Shown: piece by piece, positions 33,850 to 44,055 of the stretch
Layout: each line of letters starts with the position of its first letter
Position numbering within the stretch: position 1 is the first letter of the stretch
Assembly: GCA_003281645.1 (NCBI GenBank)
Contig: QCBJ01000004.1
Location: 1-64,000 of the forward strand
Direction of reading: 5' to 3'
Length of the DNA stretch: 64,000 nt
Source: Prochlorococcus sp. AG-347-G20
GTDB taxonomy: Bacteria > Cyanobacteriota > Cyanobacteriia > PCC-6307 > Cyanobiaceae
Notes under the pieces: model-generated
Seen by the model: the letters and a program-made list of their open reading frames with translations, nothing else
What the model was told of the DNA's origin: nothing
Database searches by the model: none
Position numbers and translations under genes: made by a program

Positions 33850-34408
33850 TAGTTAATGAATTCTCATTTTTCTTTCTAATCTTTGCATATAATTGTATTG
33901 AAGCCAACATGAAAATAATTAGTCCCACTATGCTCCATGTAGCAACACTAGTTGGAAAATTATTTTTAAAAATAACTAAAAGTACAATTATAAATAATAA
34001 TAAAGTAGGCAATTCATTTAATAATCTAAGGTTTTTTGCTGAAATGGTTGAATTACCATTTTGTAATGAATACATTATTTTGTAACAATAAAAATGATAA
34101 ATTACTAATCCTAAAACAAAAGAAATTTTAATTTGCAACCACTTCTCACTTAACCAACTTGGTTGCATAATAACCATGCATATAGCCATACTTAAAGCTA
34201 ATATCATCCCAGGTGTTGTGATTATATTCGCCAGCCTTTTTTCCATCAATGTGTATTGTTTATTAAAGGCAATTTTTAATTCATTATCCATATTTTTAGA
34301 TTCTTCATGATATATAAAAAGTCTTACTAAATAAAAAAGTCCCGCAAACCAAACGATTACACCAATAATGTGAAGTGATTTAAACCAGAGATATGCTTCA
34401 GCTGCCAA
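33842..34408 (-). CDS. hemJ: Protoporphyrinogen oxidase HemJ
   Basis: A 188-residue membrane protein of the HemJ (UPF0093) family that oxidises protoporphyrinogen IX in heme and chlorophyll synthesis. The signature histidine and tryptophan are in LWFKSLHIIGVIVWFAGLFY (about 7-26), and about four membrane helices follow, with LNELPTLLLFIIVLLVIFKN in the third. TTG start at 34408; no better start is visible nearby. It overlaps the PHP gene by 8 bases. Cyanobacteria use HemJ in place of HemG or HemY. Confidence 0.9.
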   Translation of the reverse strand: MAAEAYLWFKSLHIIGVIVWFAGLFYLVRLFIYHEESKNMDNELKIAFNKQYTLMEKRLANIITTPGMILALSMAICMVIMQPSWLSEKWLQIKISFVLGLVIYHFYCYKIMYSLQNGNSTISAKNLRLLNELPTLLLFIIVLLVIFKNNFPTSVATWSIVGLIIFMLASIQLYAKIRKKNENSLTNE

Positions 34409-34495
34409 ATTACTAGATTAATTTAAAATATATATTTTAAATATAGTTATATTTAACAATATCAAGAAATCTATTTTTCAAAAATTAATTAATAT

Positions 34496-36454
34496 TTATA
34501 ACTCGTTAAAATATTCATATATATCATTTACTGAATTTTTTCCAAGTCCTTTAACTTTTGATAAATCCTCTTTACTAGCTATTCTTATCGCGTCTATTGA
34601 TTTAAAATGCTCAAGCAATTCTCTTATTCTTGATGGACCTAATCCGCTGATTTGGGACAATTGAGATCTATTCATTCTCTTAGATCTTTTGTCTCTATGA
34701 AAAGATAATGCAAATCTATGAGCTTCATCTCTTACCCTTCTTAATAGAAGAACTCCTTTTTGATTTTCATCAGTATCAAGAGACTTAGTAAAGCCTGGAA
34801 TAAATATTTCTTCATTTTTTTTTGCTAATGAACATATAGTTACTTCTTGCTCAAGATTTAATTTTTTTAATGCTTTAATAGCTGCATTTAACTGTCCTTT
34901 TCCTCCATCAATCATTATTAAATCAGGCCAATCTGATAGAAGTTCATTGTCTAATTTACTATTCGTTTTATCGTTTAATATTGAAAAATCCCCTCCGCTT
35001 TTTTTAAATATTGACCATTTTTTAAACCTTCTATGTATTACTTCATATATCGAAGCAAAATCATCACTATGTCCTACAAAAACGTTTGGATCTTTAATTT
35101 TATATTTCCTATAATGCTGTTTAGAAGGAATCCCATCAATAAAAACGACTTGTGATGCTACAGGGTCACTTCCTTGAATATGGCTTATATCATAACCTTC
35201 AATTCTTTTAGGTTGTTCGCTTAATTCAAGTATTTGGGCAAGATCCTCAATTGATGATTCATTATCTTGTATCCCATTTAATATTCTATCTAATTCCAAT
35301 TTCGCATTTTTTAAAACCATTTCTACAGTTTCATGTTTTTTATTTCTTTTTGGGATTATGATTTTTACTTTCTTTTTTCTTAGTTCCGTTAACCAATCCT
35401 CTATGGTTACTTGTTTTGGAAGATTATATTGAATAAGAATTTCTGATGGTATTTCTACAGCTTCAACATTCATATAATGCTCTTCTAATATCCTTTGTAA
35501 AATAAGATTTTCATCTTCATTATATAATTTTTGACTATAGCCAATTCTCCCAATGAGCTTACCAGATCTCATTTGGAAAATTTGTATACTAGCTACATTT
35601 TTTTCTGAAACTATTCCAAAGATATCTCTATTAATTGAAGAATCTGGTATTGATATTTTTTGTGATTCAGTTAATAATTTTAATCCTGAAATTTGGTCTC
35701 TTATTTTTGCTGCATTCTCATAATCTAAATCATTGGAAAATTGGAGCATTTTTTTTTGTAAAAATACTTCTAAGTCATCATTTCTTCCCTGAAATATCAT
35801 AGATACTTGTTTCATTATTTTTTTATAATCGTCAGATGAAATAACTTCTTGGCAAACACCTGGACATCTTCCTATTGAATAATTCAAACAAGTTCTATCT
35901 TTGTAGACTGGCCTTGGTCTTTGTCTAAGTGGAAATATTTTTTTTATTGTAAATAATGTTCTCCTTAATAATCCGACATCAACATAAGGTCCATAATATC
36001 TATCTAAATTATTTCTATTTCTTCTTCTTCTTGTAATAAATATTCGAGGATATTTTTCACTCCAAGTTATACAAAGATATGGATATTTTTTATCATCCTT
36101 TAAAAGAATATTAAAGTATGGTTTGTTTGTTTTAATCAAATTTGACTCTAAATTTAATGCTTCATATTCGCTATCTGTGACTATTATTTCTATTTCAGTT
36201 ATTTGACGAACCATCAAACTTAATCGAGGAGTTAAATCTGAATAATTATTGAAATAACTACTTACTCTACTGCGTAGTTTTTTAGATTTACCGATATAAA
36301 GTAAGTTATTATCAATATCTTTAAAAAGATAACACCCAGATGACTTTGGAATTTCGGATAATCTGGATTTTAATAACTCCTTATTATTAATTAATTTATA
36401 TTCAATTTTAAAATTATATTTTTTATCTATTTTTTCGATAGAGGAATTACTCAT
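34496..36454 (-). CDS. uvrC: Excinuclease ABC subunit C
   Basis: 652 residues, nuclease of UvrABC nucleotide-excision repair, cutting both sides of a lesion. N-terminal GIY-YIG domain: GCYLFKDIDNNLLYIGKSKK (about 40-59). The UVR motif (LQFSNDLDYENAAKIRDQIS, about 233-252), RNase H-like C-terminal half (EGYDISHIQGSDPVASQVVF), and a helix-hairpin-helix pair at the end (LSQISGLGPSRIRELLEHF) follow in order. The length is normal. ATG at 36454, 9 bases before the end of the flavin-reductase gene, which lies upstream in the same direction. Confidence 0.97.
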   Translation of the reverse strand: MSNSSIEKIDKKYNFKIEYKLINNKELLKSRLSEIPKSSGCYLFKDIDNNLLYIGKSKKLRSRVSSYFNNYSDLTPRLSLMVRQITEIEIIVTDSEYEALNLESNLIKTNKPYFNILLKDDKKYPYLCITWSEKYPRIFITRRRRNRNNLDRYYGPYVDVGLLRRTLFTIKKIFPLRQRPRPVYKDRTCLNYSIGRCPGVCQEVISSDDYKKIMKQVSMIFQGRNDDLEVFLQKKMLQFSNDLDYENAAKIRDQISGLKLLTESQKISIPDSSINRDIFGIVSEKNVASIQIFQMRSGKLIGRIGYSQKLYNEDENLILQRILEEHYMNVEAVEIPSEILIQYNLPKQVTIEDWLTELRKKKVKIIIPKRNKKHETVEMVLKNAKLELDRILNGIQDNESSIEDLAQILELSEQPKRIEGYDISHIQGSDPVASQVVFIDGIPSKQHYRKYKIKDPNVFVGHSDDFASIYEVIHRRFKKWSIFKKSGGDFSILNDKTNSKLDNELLSDWPDLIMIDGGKGQLNAAIKALKKLNLEQEVTICSLAKKNEEIFIPGFTKSLDTDENQKGVLLLRRVRDEAHRFALSFHRDKRSKRMNRSQLSQISGLGPSRIRELLEHFKSIDAIRIASKEDLSKVKGLGKNSVNDIYEYFNEL

Positions 36455-36463
36455 TTAAAATAA

Positions 36464-36952
36464 TTATCCTCCATAATTCCAGCCAGTTGAAGATAAATTT
36501 AGTGAGTCAACATCATTATTCAGATAAGCAGATTGAACCTCTCCTACAAAAACGGTATGGTCTCCATGCATAACACTTCCAACAACATTACATTCAACTC
36601 CACCAACACTATCAACTAAAATAGGCAATCCAAGCTCACCTAAATTAAATTCAACAGATTCAAATCTACCTCCTAATGCTTTTTGAGGTTTAAAGAAAAT
36701 AGCTGCTAGATCCTTTTGATCACTTTTAAGCACATTTAATGAGAACTTATTATTGGATTTTATTATTTCATGACTAGAACCCTCTGCTCTAACAGCCATT
36801 ACAACTAATGGTGGGGTGAAAGAACCTTGAGTCACCCAACTTGCAGTAAATCCATTTACTTCATTTTTATCCTCGTCTCTAACGCCACAAATAAATAATC
36901 CGTGAGGTATTTTTCTTAATAAGATTTTTTTTGCTTCTAGATTTAATGTCAT
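36464..36952 (-). CDS. Flavin reductase-like domain protein
   Basis: A 162-residue single-domain protein of the flavin reductase/FMN-binding split-barrel type. The FMN-binding pattern is NGFTASWVTQGSFTPPLVVM (about 33-52), then AVRAEGSSHEIIKSNNKFSL. The same domain is fused to the C-terminus of cyanobacterial flavodiiron proteins, which reduce oxygen at photosystem I; here it is free-standing. It may give reduced flavin to another enzyme. It precedes uvrC by 9 bases, probably one transcript. ATG at 36952. The partner protein cannot be read from sequence. Confidence 0.85.
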   Translation of the reverse strand: MTLNLEAKKILLRKIPHGLFICGVRDEDKNEVNGFTASWVTQGSFTPPLVVMAVRAEGSSHEIIKSNNKFSLNVLKSDQKDLAAIFFKPQKALGGRFESVEFNLGELGLPILVDSVGGVECNVVGSVMHGDHTVFVGEVQSAYLNNDVDSLNLSSTGWNYGG

Positions 36953-37011
36953 AATTGATTTATCTAATAATCTTATTTTAACTAAATTTCTTATTCGATC
37001 ATAATAAATTC

Positions 37012-37485
37012 ATGAAAATTCTTTATCCAGGTACATTTGATCCTTTAACAAACGGGCATCTTGATTTAATTGAAAGGGCTGAAAAAATATTTGGCAATCT
37101 AGTAGTTGCTGTTTTAGAAAATACTTCTAAAACACCAACATTTAATCTTGAAAGAAGAATAATACAAATAAAAAATTCTCTTTCTCATTTACCTAATATT
37201 GAAGTTATTTCTTATTCTGGTCTAACTGTTGATTGTGCAAATGATCTAAAAGCTAATCTTATTCTTAGAGGATTAAGAGCAATGAGTGATTTTGAGTATG
37301 AACTTCAAATTGCTCATACAAATAAATCTCTTAATAATGATATTGAAACTATATTTTTATCTACAAATACAAATTATAGTTTTCTTAGTAGTTCTTTAGT
37401 AAAAGAAGTTGCAAAATTTGGTGGTGAAATTAATCACATGGTACCCCCCTCTGTTGAGAGGGATTTAAAAGAATATTTTAAATAA
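37012..37485 (+). CDS. coaD: Phosphopantetheine adenylyltransferase
   Basis: 157 residues, hexameric enzyme of coenzyme A synthesis, making dephospho-CoA from 4'-phosphopantetheine and ATP. Nucleotidyl-transferase motif [14 protein letters not shown] (7-20) with TNGH, then [20 protein letters not shown] (about 89-108) and the late [12 protein letters not shown] region. All family blocks are intact and the length is normal. ATG at 37012, divergent from the flavin reductase gene. It ends 8 bases before the convergent DacB-like gene. Confidence 0.97.
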   Translation: MKILYPGTFDPLTNGHLDLIERAEKIFGNLVVAVLENTSKTPTFNLERRIIQIKNSLSHLPNIEVISYSGLTVDCANDLKANLILRGLRAMSDFEYELQIAHTNKSLNNDIETIFLSTNTNYSFLSSSLVKEVAKFGGEINHMVPPSVERDLKEYFK

Positions 37486-37493
37486 TATTTTTA

Positions 37494-38717
37494 TTAACAA
37501 GATTTCAAGTAATAAAGATCACGTAATAATTTAAAAGCTTTTTCTTTTTCAATTTTATTAGAATTTTGGATAATGCTAATAATTATTGGCTTTTCATTTT
37601 TATATAAAAAGCCAGATAATGCAAAGACATTTGAAAGAGTCCCAGTTTTGCCAAAAAACTTTCCAGATAATTCACTATTTACAAATCTTTTAGCTAATGT
37701 TCCTCTTACTCCCGTAATTGAAAGTGTAGATTGATAAGCTTTAAAATCATTAAAATATCTCATTTTATCTAAAAACAATACAACTAACTTTGTTGTAATT
37801 TTATTTTTTCTAGACAATCCACTAGCATCTGCAAAGTATGCATTAGTTGCTGGGAGGCCTTTATTTATAAGCCATCTTTTCAATTTTATATAGTCATTAT
37901 CGTTCCATGTATTTGAGGCATTTTTAAACAGAGATTCAGCTGTAAAATTATGGCTTTCTGAATTTGTTAGAGTTAATAATGAAAGAATTGGTGTTGAATA
38001 TATTTTATTTATCTCTTTAATATTTTTTAAATAAAAAGTTCTTTCTGAATCAAAAAAATCTATATATATTTTTGAATTTGGAAATTTATTTCTTAAATAA
38101 TTTTTAATAAAATTTTTTAATGCATAGATATCATCATATTTATTGTGATTACTTTCAATTGCAAGAGATGTAATTGGAGATCCATATTCATAAAGTTTAT
38201 CGGTATTTGTCCAACCATTAGGCCAATATAATTTTGAGTCAATTTCTACAATATTAAAGTTTATAATTTTATTTTCTTTAACATTTGAAATTAGTTCGAT
38301 TATATGTTCATAATTAAGATCTGGATCGCCTTGACCGAGTAAATAATAATCGTTTTTATTTTTAAATAAGGAAGTTTTTAAATTATTATTTAATTTATAT
38401 TTACTTAAAACATAAGCTGATGAGAATAATTTTTGATTAGATGCTGGCAACCTTGGAACATCCTCATTGTAGGAACTAATTATTTCCCCTTTATTATTAA
38501 TAATTGAAACACTAAATGAATCATCAAGCGTTTGATTCAATAAAGAATCATAAGAAGGACATATTTTGTTTTTAGTAAATATTCCCGGGAAATTAAAATA
38601 AATACTATTTAAAATAGTTATTTTCTGATTTGCTAGTAAATATCTTATTAAGAAAGGAGATGTTACCAATACAAGAAGAATTAAGAAAAATAAATAAATT
38701 TTTTTAATCACATTCAA
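37494..38717 (-). CDS. D-Ala-D-Ala carboxypeptidase (PBP4/DacB-like, S13)
   Basis: 407 residues with an N-terminal membrane helix (about 7-25). The three penicillin-binding motifs are present: SxxK at S93-K96 (ASNQK), SxN in DASGLSRKNK, and KTG in FGKTGTLSN near the C-terminus. Family members hydrolyse the terminal D-Ala of peptidoglycan or act as endopeptidases. The insert between the first two motifs is short for the family (E. coli DacB is about 477 residues). It is last in the dapF-desulfurase-DUF1995 operon, starting 1 base after the DUF1995 stop. ATG at 38717. Confidence 0.88.
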   Translation of the reverse strand: MNVIKKIYLFFLILLVLVTSPFLIRYLLANQKITILNSIYFNFPGIFTKNKICPSYDSLLNQTLDDSFSVSIINNKGEIISSYNEDVPRLPASNQKLFSSAYVLSKYKLNNNLKTSLFKNKNDYYLLGQGDPDLNYEHIIELISNVKENKIINFNIVEIDSKLYWPNGWTNTDKLYEYGSPITSLAIESNHNKYDDIYALKNFIKNYLRNKFPNSKIYIDFFDSERTFYLKNIKEINKIYSTPILSLLTLTNSESHNFTAESLFKNASNTWNDNDYIKLKRWLINKGLPATNAYFADASGLSRKNKITTKLVVLFLDKMRYFNDFKAYQSTLSITGVRGTLAKRFVNSELSGKFFGKTGTLSNVFALSGFLYKNEKPIIISIIQNSNKIEKEKAFKLLRDLYYLKSC

Positions 38718-38718
38718 T

Positions 38719-39345
38719 CTATAAATTTACAAAAATAGATTCATTGTCGGGTTTAATTTCAAATTCTTTTTTAAAAAAATATCTTTTATTTTCTTCTTTG
38801 AAAAGCAACCAGTTATTTGGATAAATATGCATAAGAGCAGCTTTATTTAAAGGCTGAAGAAAATAAATATTTTTCCATGTTTTGACAAAGTTTTTACGTC
38901 GCTCTCTAATAACACTTCCAATACCAATATTGGCATCTTCAAATTTTGGATTTAATGAATAATGCGTACCTTGATAATTATCAGACATTGGTTCAAATGA
39001 ATCGAAATCATATGGCTGAGGTATTATCGATATCATTTTACTATCAATATTACTTATATTATTTGATTCATTAAATGATTTAAAAGTAAAGATATTATCT
39101 TTGATATCTGGATAGTCTCTTTGAGCCAAAGCCACAGCACCTTGATCAGCAAATGTTATGAATACATTATTATTTTTAGACAATATCTTGTAGATAGTTA
39201 TTCCAATTCTGTTAAATTTCAATCCTTCAAAATTAAATTCTATAGTAAATCTTTTATTTGAATCTAATAAACTTGGAATAATTGCATCCTCCATATTCTT
39301 AAGAGATTCATTTAAATCTTTAGGTAGTTTGTAATTTGTTTCCAT
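38719..39345 (-). CDS. DUF1995 family protein
   Basis: A 208-residue protein of DUF1995, found in cyanobacteria and plastids. The conserved parts are FEFNFEGLKFNRIGITIY-type N-terminal blocks, FADQGAVALAQRDYP in the middle, and RRKNFVKTWKNIYFLQPL followed by PNNWLLFKE at the end. The function is unknown; plant homologues are in the chloroplast. Its ATG shares one base with the desulfurase stop (TAATG), so the operon is translationally coupled. No membrane segment. Confidence 0.8.
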   Translation of the reverse strand: METNYKLPKDLNESLKNMEDAIIPSLLDSNKRFTIEFNFEGLKFNRIGITIYKILSKNNNVFITFADQGAVALAQRDYPDIKDNIFTFKSFNESNNISNIDSKMISIIPQPYDFDSFEPMSDNYQGTHYSLNPKFEDANIGIGSVIRERRKNFVKTWKNIYFLQPLNKAALMHIYPNNWLLFKEENKRYFFKKEFEIKPDNESIFVNL

Positions 39346-40517
39346 TAAAATTTGTCAATACATACTTGAATAAGTTCTAAAAATTTATCTATTTCTGACT
39401 TATTGTTTATTGAACCTAAAGTAACACGAATATTTGAATATAGTTCATCATCTTTTAAACCAATATTTTTAAGTGTTGAGCTAGGTTTCCCAGATGAGCT
39501 TGAACAAGCACTTCCACTACTTATGGCTATTTTATTTTCTGACATGAAATTAACAATCTTATAGGCTCTTATAGGCTCAAATAGTTTATTTAATAGTAGA
39601 AACGAAATATGATTGGGAAGTCTATTGTTTATACTACCTGTAATCTTTATATGATTATTATCCTTAATTTTTTGAATAAAATAATTTTTAAGATTATTAA
39701 CTTTATTAGAAGGAAATTCAGTTATGAAATCATATAATTTTATTTTTCCTTTTATATTCTTTAAAGATTCATACATTCCAGCGATTAATGGCAAAGCTTG
39801 TGTACCTTGTCTAATTGAAAATTCCTGAGTAAGTGATATGTCGTTATTTTTTAAAATTTGTCTAGACTTTTCTTTTGTTAAAAGAATACCGATCCCTTTT
39901 GGACCTCCAAATTTATGAGCAGATAAACTTAAAAAATCACATTTAAGATCTTTCCAACTGAATATTCCATTACTTAATATTTGAGTTCCATCTAAATGAA
40001 ACATTATATTTAATTCTTCACATTTGGAACCAATAAATTGGACAGGTTGTATTGTCCCAATTTCACTTTGTCCCCAAATAATTGATACAAGCTTAGTTTC
40101 ATTGTTTAAAATTTTTTCGATATTAGAAATATTTAAAATTCCATCTTTATTTACCATCCATTCGTAAATATCCCAATTTTGTTTTTTTAGCTTATTAGCA
40201 CAAATAGTTGTAGCTTGATGTTCAACATTTGAAATAACAATTCTACCATTTTTAAAGTTCTCATAAATATTATTAAATACAATATTTATTGATTCCGAAG
40301 AACCAGATGTAAAAATTATATCCTCTGGATCTGCTTCAAATATATAAGCAATTTTAGATCTAATTTTTTCAAGATATGTAGAGCATTTTATCCCTAGCTC
40401 ATATGTAGTTGAAGGGTTATGCCAATAATTTCTGTAAGTTGAATTAATTATATTTAAAACATTTTCAGATAATGGAGTTGTAGATGCATTATCTAAATAG
40501 ATAAAATTATTTTCCAT
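39345..40517 (-). CDS. Cysteine desulfurase (NifS/IscS-like)
   Basis: 390 residues, pyridoxal-phosphate enzyme taking sulfur from cysteine for Fe-S clusters or thio-cofactors. The lysine lies in LSAHKFGGPKGIGIL (about residues 199-213), the histidine in NVEHQATTI, and the active cysteine in GSACSSSSGKPSSTL, on the flexible loop of group I desulfurases. An upstream base is shared with the dapF stop. The precise partner (Fe-S assembly or tRNA thiolation) cannot be told. ATG at 40517. Confidence 0.92.
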   Translation of the reverse strand: MENNFIYLDNASTTPLSENVLNIINSTYRNYWHNPSTTYELGIKCSTYLEKIRSKIAYIFEADPEDIIFTSGSSESINIVFNNIYENFKNGRIVISNVEHQATTICANKLKKQNWDIYEWMVNKDGILNISNIEKILNNETKLVSIIWGQSEIGTIQPVQFIGSKCEELNIMFHLDGTQILSNGIFSWKDLKCDFLSLSAHKFGGPKGIGILLTKEKSRQILKNNDISLTQEFSIRQGTQALPLIAGMYESLKNIKGKIKLYDFITEFPSNKVNNLKNYFIQKIKDNNHIKITGSINNRLPNHISFLLLNKLFEPIRAYKIVNFMSENKIAISSGSACSSSSGKPSSTLKNIGLKDDELYSNIRVTLGSINNKSEIDKFLELIQVCIDKF

Positions 40518-41377
40518 TAATTTACTAACATTGATCCTGAGAAAACCTTTTTAGCATAACCGGTCATCATGACTTCACAATCGTCTTTTGACCAATCAAT
40601 TTTAAGATTACCTCCTGGTAAAGTTACTATAGTTTGTGAATTACAAAGGCCTAATTTATAAGCTGCTACATGAATAGCACAGGCACCTGTTCCACAAGCT
40701 AATGTTGGTCCTGCACCTCTTTCCCATACTTTTACTTTTATGTTATCTCTATTTAAAATTTGGCAAAAATGTACATTAGTTTTTTCAGGAAATAATTCAT
40801 TTTTTTCAAAAATAGGACCAAGTCTGGAAAGAGCAATTGACTCTATGTCTTTTACAAAGAATATTAAATGAGGATTTCCCATCCCTACGGCATAACCCAT
40901 ATTATTAAAATCTTTCTCAATAAAATCGTGTGAAGGAATTGAATTAATTTTTTTTTCAATTGTTGTTGGAATATTTTGACTTTCTAAAATTGGAACTCCC
41001 ATTTTTACTGTAATTTCATCATTTATATATTTTGCAATTTTTAAACCTGCTTTAGTCTCAATTTTATATTCTATATTTTTGTTATTCATTGAATCATTTA
41101 CGTGGAGATACTCAACTAAACACCTAATTCCGTTTCCACACATTTGTGCTTCAGAACCATCAGAATTAAAAATTATCATTTTTGCATAATTATCCTCATT
41201 AGGTTCTTCTATAAAAATCACACCATCTGCACCAATACCAAATTGCCTGTTGCAAATTTGTTTTATATCGAATATTTTATTTGTCATGAAATTTTTATAT
41301 AAATCATTTCCTCTAGAATCAATTACTACGAAATCATTTCCGTTCCCTTGATATTTTCCAAAAGTTATATTTTTCAT
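40517..41377 (-). CDS. dapF: Diaminopimelate epimerase
   Basis: 286 residues, racemase-type enzyme that turns LL- into meso-diaminopimelate for lysine and peptidoglycan. The two catalytic cysteines are C80 in QMCGNGIRC and the second in LACGTGACAI near residue 227. KYQGNGNDFVVID opens the protein, and IVTLPGGNLKIDW is near the end. The length is normal. It heads a tight operon with a cysteine desulfurase, DUF1995 and a carboxypeptidase, with 1-base overlaps. ATG at 41377, about 107 bases from the divergent leuS start. Confidence 0.97.
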   Translation of the reverse strand: MKNITFGKYQGNGNDFVVIDSRGNDLYKNFMTNKIFDIKQICNRQFGIGADGVIFIEEPNEDNYAKMIIFNSDGSEAQMCGNGIRCLVEYLHVNDSMNNKNIEYKIETKAGLKIAKYINDEITVKMGVPILESQNIPTTIEKKINSIPSHDFIEKDFNNMGYAVGMGNPHLIFFVKDIESIALSRLGPIFEKNELFPEKTNVHFCQILNRDNIKVKVWERGAGPTLACGTGACAIHVAAYKLGLCNSQTIVTLPGGNLKIDWSKDDCEVMMTGYAKKVFSGSMLVN

Positions 41378-41484
41378 TTGTAGAAATTATATTTTAAATT
41401 TTAATTATAAATTATTCCTTTTAACAATCTATTTCTATTTTATACAATGGATATTAAAATAATAATTTAACAAATAAAAATTAA

Positions 41485-44055
41485 GTGATTTCTCCCGAAA
41501 AACAATATGAGGCTGATACTAATTTATATAATCCATCTGAAATAGAAAAAAAATGGCAGTCAATATGGAAAGAAAACAATTTATACAAAACCAATGAATT
41601 AAATGAGAATAGCGATAAATTTTATGCCTTATCAATGTTTCCCTACCCTTCAGGTAATCTTCATATGGGGCATGTTAGGAATTATGTTATTACAGACTTA
41701 ATAGCTCGGTTCCAAAGGTTTAAGGGCAAATCTGTCTTACATCCAATGGGTTGGGATGCTTTTGGTTTACCTGCTGAGAATGCAGCTATTGAAAGAGGAA
41801 TTAGTCCAAGTGTCTGGACTAAAAAAAATATTTCTCATATGAAGTCGCAATTAATGCTTTTGGGACTATCAGTTGATTGGGATAGGGAATTTGCAACTTG
41901 TGATGAAAATTATTATATTTGGACGCAATATCTATTCTTAGAGTTATACAAGGCAGGTCTTGTATATCAAAAGGAATCAGAAGTTAATTGGGATCCTATA
42001 GATAATACAGTCCTAGCTAATGAACAAGTTGATTCAGAGGGTAAATCTTGGAGATCTGGTGCAGTAGTTGAAAAAAAATTATTAAAGCAATGGTTTTTAA
42101 GGATTACGAATTATGCGGATGAGTTGTTGAATGATTTAGAAAAATTAGATAACTGGCCAGAAAGAGTAAAAATAATGCAAGATAATTGGATTGGAAAGTC
42201 AATTGGTACAAATATAAATTTCAATATCAATAGCAATCCAGAAAAGAAAATAACTGTATTTACAACAAGGCCAGATACTTTATTTGGAGTTACTTATTTA
42301 GCAATTTCTGTTAATCATTCATTAATTAAAAATATTTCTGATCAGGAAACATTACAAGATATAGAAAAACTTAAACAATATTTGAAAAATAATAAAAATA
42401 ATGAACTTGAAAAAATAGGAATAAAAACTAGTTTAATAGCAATAAATCCAGTTAATTCAGAACATATTCCTATTTGGGTTGCAAGTTATGTCCTCGATGA
42501 ATACGGTACAGGTGCTGTTATGGGCGTGCCTGCTCATGATCAAAGAGATTTTGAATTTGCAAAGAAAAATAATATTGATATTAAACAGGTAATAATAAAG
42601 GATAAAAGTGAACATACTAAAGTGCTTGATGAAGCTTATTTGGAAAATGGATATCTTATTAATTCACATCAATACGATGATATAGCAAATACTATTGCTA
42701 AATTAAAAATTTCAGAGGAGGGAGTTAATAATGGATGGGCTGAAAATAAAATTCAATATCGTTTAAGAGATTGGTTAATATCTAGACAAAGATATTGGGG
42801 ATGTCCGATTCCCATCGTTAATTGCAAAAAATGTGGATCTGTTCCTTTAAACCAATCCGAATTACCTGTTGCATTACCAAAAGATATAGATATCTCAGCT
42901 AACAAGATTAATGCTTTAGGTGATAATAATAATTGGATAAATACAACATGTCCAAAATGTGGCATAGCGGCAAAAAAAGAAACTGATACTATGGACACTT
43001 TTATGTGTTCATCATGGTATTTTTTAAGATTTCCATCTTCAAAATGTTCGAATAAGCCATTTGAAAAGATTGAAATTAATAAATGGTTGCCTGTAGATCA
43101 ATATGTTGGAGGAGTAGAGCATGCAATATTGCACTTGCTATATGCAAGATTTTTCACTAAAGCTTTGCGTGATAATAAACTATTTGAAATTGATGAACCA
43201 TTTAAAAAATTATTAACGCAAGGGATGGTTCAGGCCGCAGCCTATAAAAACAATAAAACGGGTAAATATGTTTCTCCTTCCGATATTAATGACCTATCAA
43301 ATCCTACAGATCCAATTGACAATACCAAACTCGAAGTTCTTTTCGAGAAGATGTCTAAGTCAAAATATAATGGAATAGACCCTGAATCAGTAATTAAAAA
43401 ATATGGAGCAGATACAGCAAGAATGTTTATATTATTTAAAGCACCGCCAGAAAAAGATTTGGAATGGGGAGATACAGATGTTGAAGGACAATTTAGATTT
43501 TTAAGCAGGATTTGGAAGCTTTATATTAATTGTGCAAAAGATATAAATAGTAAATCAAATTTCTATCCAGATAAAGAAAAAAGTTTAATAAAGTCAATGA
43601 ATATAGCCATAAAAGAAATTTCGAATGACATATTAAATAATCAATTTAATACATCAATTTCAGAATTAATGAAGTTTTATAATTCATTATCAAATTCCAT
43701 TAATGACGTAAACAAAAATTTAAAAATAGAAGCTTTAAAAACATTTTGTATATTATTGGCTCCATTTGCACCTCATATTGCTGAAGAAATATGGCATCTT
43801 ATAGGATTTAAAAAATCTGTGCATTTAGAACATTGGCCTTCATTTAATGCAGAAGCACTAAAGGAAGATTCATATGAACTAGTAATACAAGTTAATGGGA
43901 AAGTTAGAGACAAAGTAAATATTAATAATGATATGAGTGAAGATCAAATTAAAGAATTGACTCTTAAAAGAACTAACATATTAAAATGGACTCAAGATAA
44001 GGAAATAAGAAAAATAATTATTGTTAAAGGTAAAATAATGAATATTGTTGTTTAA
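41485..44055 (+). CDS. leuS: Leucyl-tRNA synthetase
   Basis: 856 residues, class I synthetase. HIGH-like motif HMGH (60-63), editing domain (about 225-420, with [14 protein letters not shown] and [17 protein letters not shown]), zinc-type knuckle CKKCGSVPL with CPKCG, and KMSKS (622-626) in [10 protein letters not shown]. The anticodon-binding helices and C-terminal domain follow. The start is GTG at 41485. The end overlaps the convergent pgi end by 4 bases. Confidence 0.97.
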   Translation: MISPEKQYEADTNLYNPSEIEKKWQSIWKENNLYKTNELNENSDKFYALSMFPYPSGNLHMGHVRNYVITDLIARFQRFKGKSVLHPMGWDAFGLPAENAAIERGISPSVWTKKNISHMKSQLMLLGLSVDWDREFATCDENYYIWTQYLFLELYKAGLVYQKESEVNWDPIDNTVLANEQVDSEGKSWRSGAVVEKKLLKQWFLRITNYADELLNDLEKLDNWPERVKIMQDNWIGKSIGTNINFNINSNPEKKITVFTTRPDTLFGVTYLAISVNHSLIKNISDQETLQDIEKLKQYLKNNKNNELEKIGIKTSLIAINPVNSEHIPIWVASYVLDEYGTGAVMGVPAHDQRDFEFAKKNNIDIKQVIIKDKSEHTKVLDEAYLENGYLINSHQYDDIANTIAKLKISEEGVNNGWAENKIQYRLRDWLISRQRYWGCPIPIVNCKKCGSVPLNQSELPVALPKDIDISANKINALGDNNNWINTTCPKCGIAAKKETDTMDTFMCSSWYFLRFPSSKCSNKPFEKIEINKWLPVDQYVGGVEHAILHLLYARFFTKALRDNKLFEIDEPFKKLLTQGMVQAAAYKNNKTGKYVSPSDINDLSNPTDPIDNTKLEVLFEKMSKSKYNGIDPESVIKKYGADTARMFILFKAPPEKDLEWGDTDVEGQFRFLSRIWKLYINCAKDINSKSNFYPDKEKSLIKSMNIAIKEISNDILNNQFNTSISELMKFYNSLSNSINDVNKNLKIEALKTFCILLAPFAPHIAEEIWHLIGFKKSVHLEHWPSFNAEALKEDSYELVIQVNGKVRDKVNINNDMSEDQIKELTLKRTNILKWTQDKEIRKIIIVKGKIMNIVV

